Shown here in pieces: positions 62,028 through 64,000 of a stretch of 64,000 nt of DNA. This stretch comes from Terriglobus roseus DSM 18391 (GTDB taxonomy: Bacteria; Acidobacteriota; Terriglobia; Terriglobales; Acidobacteriaceae): NCBI RefSeq assembly GCF_000265425.1, contig NC_018014.1:3720001-3784000 (forward strand). Reading direction: 5' to 3'. The notes under the pieces are model-generated. The model had not been told where the DNA came from. It made no database searches and saw nothing but the letters and a program-made list of their open reading frames with translations. Every line of letters begins with the position of its first letter. Position 1 is the stretch's first letter. A program made the translations under genes and the position numbers.

Positions 62028-64000
62028 ATGCTCACCATGTCTTCTAAAGCACTTTCAGCCGGCCAGGCACGGACGTACCACGCACGTGAGTTCGCGTCAG
62101 AGCGGCAGAACTACTGGAGCCGCGACCAGCAGGGCTTCAGCGAGTGGCAGGGGCGGCTTGCGGAGAATTGGGGTCTCTCCGGTTCCGTAGGCAACGAGCA
62201 TTTTGCCCGCCTGAGCGAGGGCCAGCACCCGATCACCGAACAGCAGCTGGTGAAGCACCAGGTCTCACGAACCTATGAGGGCAAGGGCGGCAGGGAAGTC
62301 ACCAGCGTGGAGCATCGCGCCGGATGGGACGCGACGTTCTCCGCTCCGAAGTCTGTTTCGCTGACCTCACTGGTCGGAGGCGATGATCGCGTCAGGGAAG
62401 CGCATCGCGAGAGTGTACGTGTGGCCCTGCGGGAGATCGAGCACTACACGCAGGCCCGCATCGGTAATGTGCATGCCCCGGAGACGACGGGCAAGTTTGC
62501 GGCGGCGACGTTTGAGCATGACACTGCCAGGCCGGTGGAAGGCTATGCCGCGCCGCAGCTTCATACCCATGCAGTGATCTTCAACGTCACCGAGCGTGAG
62601 AACGGGCAGACCCGTTCTGTGCAGTCGCATGAGCTGTACGCTTCGCAGCACTACGGCACGGCAATCTACCGGGCGGAGCTGGCCACGCGGCTGCAAGATC
62701 TCGGATATGAGATCGAGCGCGGCAAGGATGGACAGCCAGAGATCAAGGGCTACACCCGCGAGTACCTGGAAGCGTCGAGCCCACGCCGTCAGCAGGTGCA
62801 GGATTACAAGCGAGAGCAGGGCATCGACGGCGCGGCCGCTGGACAGATCGCAGCACACCGCACGCGGGATAAGAAGGAACTGCAGACGCCGACGGAGGTG
62901 CAGCGAGCCCACCAGGAGATTGCGGCGCAGCACGGCCATCAGGCCGATCGCGTGGTCGCCGAGGCCCTGGAGCGTACGCACAAGGTCCGGCAGGAACAGG
63001 CATACTCTCCGGAGATGAAGGCGCAACAGGCCGTCACCTATGCCCGCGATCATCTGTTCGAGCGGCAAGCTGTGCAGGACCGCCGCGCCCTGTACGAGAC
63101 GGCTCTGGATCGTGGCATGGGCGAGATTACCCATAGTCAGGTTCGGCAGGAGTTCGAACGCCGCATGCAGGCGGGCGAGTTCCGCGAGGCTCCGGCTGAT
63201 GTGCGGGGACCGCAGATCACGACCGCTGAAATGGTGCGCATGGAGCGCGAGATAGTGTCCGTCATGCGGCAGGGCAACGAACGGAACTTCAGCCATCCTA
63301 TGCTGCTGGAAGGCCGGGAACGCTTCGACACCATCGACCGGCACCCGGAGCTGAACGCTTCGCAACGCACGACTGCCGAGGAGCTGTTTGCTTCCCGAGA
63401 GAAGATCGTCGCCATCGACGGCGTAGCCGGCGCGGGTAAGACGACGACGTTGGCCGTCGTGCGTGAAGGAGCAGAGGCCGAGGGCTATCGCGTGGAGGGT
63501 TTTGCGCCCACGTCACGGGCGGCTCAAAAGCTGGGCGAGGCCGGGATCGAGACTTCAACGCTGCAGATGCACCTAGCGCGTGGACAGAAGCCGGACAGCG
63601 GAGAGAAGCGGCTCTATGTGCTGGATGAGTCTTCACTTGCTTCCACGAAACAGATGCACGAGTTCGTAACGCGCCTGCATCGGAACGACCGCGTTCTGCT
63701 GGTGGGCGACCGCAGGCAGCATGAGGCCGTGGATGCTGGCAAGCCGTTTGCGCAGTTGCAGCAGGCAGGCATGAGGACGATCTCGCTCGATCAGATCGTG
63801 CGGCAGAAGGATCCAGAGCTTCGCAATGTGATCGAGCAGCTTTCGCGTGGCGAAGTGGGCGCGGCGGTAAAGAAGCTGGATGACCAAGGGCGGGTGCATG
63901 AGTTCCGTGGCCGCGAAGAGCGCATGAATGCGATAGCGAAGGAATACGCGAAGTCGCCGGAGAACACGCTGGTCGTCTCACCCGACAACCGCTCTCGCGC
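62028..64000 (+). CDS. MobF (TrwC/TraI-like) conjugative relaxase-helicase, 3' truncated by window
   Basis: 657 codons visible from ATG 62028 (or 62037). The N-terminal relaxase domain has Tyr residues in QARTYHAREFASERQNYW and the metal-binding His of PQLHTHAVIFNVTE. SAPKSVSLTSLVGG is the family signature. The helicase domain begins at about 460 with IDGVAGAGKTTTLAV (Walker A) and YVLDESSLAS, then LLVGDRRQHEAV. It nicks oriT, stays bound to the 5' end and unwinds the strand for transfer. The end lies beyond the window. Confidence 0.93.
   Translation, partial: MLTMSSKALSAGQARTYHAREFASERQNYWSRDQQGFSEWQGRLAENWGLSGSVGNEHFARLSEGQHPITEQQLVKHQVSRTYEGKGGREVTSVEHRAGWDATFSAPKSVSLTSLVGGDDRVREAHRESVRVALREIEHYTQARIGNVHAPETTGKFAAATFEHDTARPVEGYAAPQLHTHAVIFNVTERENGQTRSVQSHELYASQHYGTAIYRAELATRLQDLGYEIERGKDGQPEIKGYTREYLEASSPRRQQVQDYKREQGIDGAAAGQIAAHRTRDKKELQTPTEVQRAHQEIAAQHGHQADRVVAEALERTHKVRQEQAYSPEMKAQQAVTYARDHLFERQAVQDRRALYETALDRGMGEITHSQVRQEFERRMQAGEFREAPADVRGPQITTAEMVRMEREIVSVMRQGNERNFSHPMLLEGRERFDTIDRHPELNASQRTTAEELFASREKIVAIDGVAGAGKTTTLAVVREGAEAEGYRVEGFAPTSRAAQKLGEAGIETSTLQMHLARGQKPDSGEKRLYVLDESSLASTKQMHEFVTRLHRNDRVLLVGDRRQHEAVDAGKPFAQLQQAGMRTISLDQIVRQKDPELRNVIEQLSRGEVGAAVKKLDDQGRVHEFRGREERMNAIAKEYAKSPENTLVVSPDNRSR

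Noticed and set aside
62367..63365. 332-codon minus-strand frame inside the relaxase gene
   Set aside because: Leu/Arg/His-rich mirror of the MobF gene, not a protein-like sequence.
1..64000. tRNA, rRNA or riboswitch
   Set aside because: No cloverleaf with a TTCRANNC arm, no rRNA-like stretch and no recognisable riboswitch core was seen by eye; a covariance-model scan would be needed to exclude small RNAs.

Overview
The window looks like part of a large conjugative or mobilisable plasmid (or plasmid-derived island) from an Acidobacteriota, most likely a Terriglobia/Acidobacteriaceae relative. The plasmid call is firm. There is an iteron origin next to a RepA-type initiator, a ParA with a small partner, a VirD4/TrwB coupling protein with a relaxosome accessory protein, and a MobF relaxase running off the right edge. 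The taxonomic call is an inference from the general look of the metal-efflux, radical SAM and small hypothetical proteins, and no rRNA or marker gene supports it.

Layout, left to right. (1) 1-4.1 kb: heavy-metal block. A TolC/CzcC-like outer membrane protein (cut by the window edge) and a Cys-rich small protein read left. A CDF-like exporter, a Cys-rich secreted peptide, an outer-membrane-type protein, a secreted HMA protein and a MerT/MerC-like membrane protein read right and end in a clear hairpin. (2) 4.2-5.4 kb: serine recombinase plus HNH protein. (3) 5.7-7.4 kb: an unknown gene plus a PD-(D/E)xK-like nuclease. (4) 8.4-13.1 kb: a LOG-type Rossmann protein opposite a four-gene operon (nucleotidyltransferase, SAICAR-synthetase-like, AbrB-like, thymidylate-kinase-like). 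(5) 13.3-26.4 kb: a complete class 1 DISARM operon (drmD-drmMI-drmA-drmB-drmC). (6) 27.3-34.3 kb: a compact five-gene operon (SIS+HAD protein, PRTase-CE-like protein, P-loop ATPase, unknown protein, PfkB-like kinase), the best candidate for a poorly described system. (7) 34.9-39.7 kb: a graveyard of integrase remnants, short TGT...ACA mini-elements, an intact ISL3 insertion with an 8-bp target duplication, and a few orphan genes. (8) 39.7-46.0 kb: RHH-GNAT-XRE-ImmA/IrrE operon divergent from a type III CBASS (CD-NTase, HORMA, TRIP13, Cap4 with SAVED). (9) 46.5-49.3 kb: nitrilase-superfamily protein with a small partner, then a tyrosine integrase. (10) 49.5-54 kb: partition and replication. (11) 54.8-64 kb: mobilisation genes interrupted by a block with two tandem tyrosine recombinases, a radical SAM protein resembling tetraether-lipid synthases, and a zinc-finger peptide.

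How the parts relate. About half the window is antiviral or conflict-type cargo. At least two established systems are present (class 1 DISARM, type III CBASS). Around them lie operons rich in nucleotide and sugar-phosphate enzymes without an obvious housekeeping pathway, plus RHH-GNAT, ImmA/XRE and nitrilase modules. Short elements with inverted ends (here called A and B) sit at about 8.0, 26.8, 35.1, 37.4, 39.4-39.7 and 46.1-46.3 kb, that is, at most borders between these modules. This suggests assembly by repeated insertion and deletion around transposon ends. All functional statements come from motif reading by eye, with no database search.
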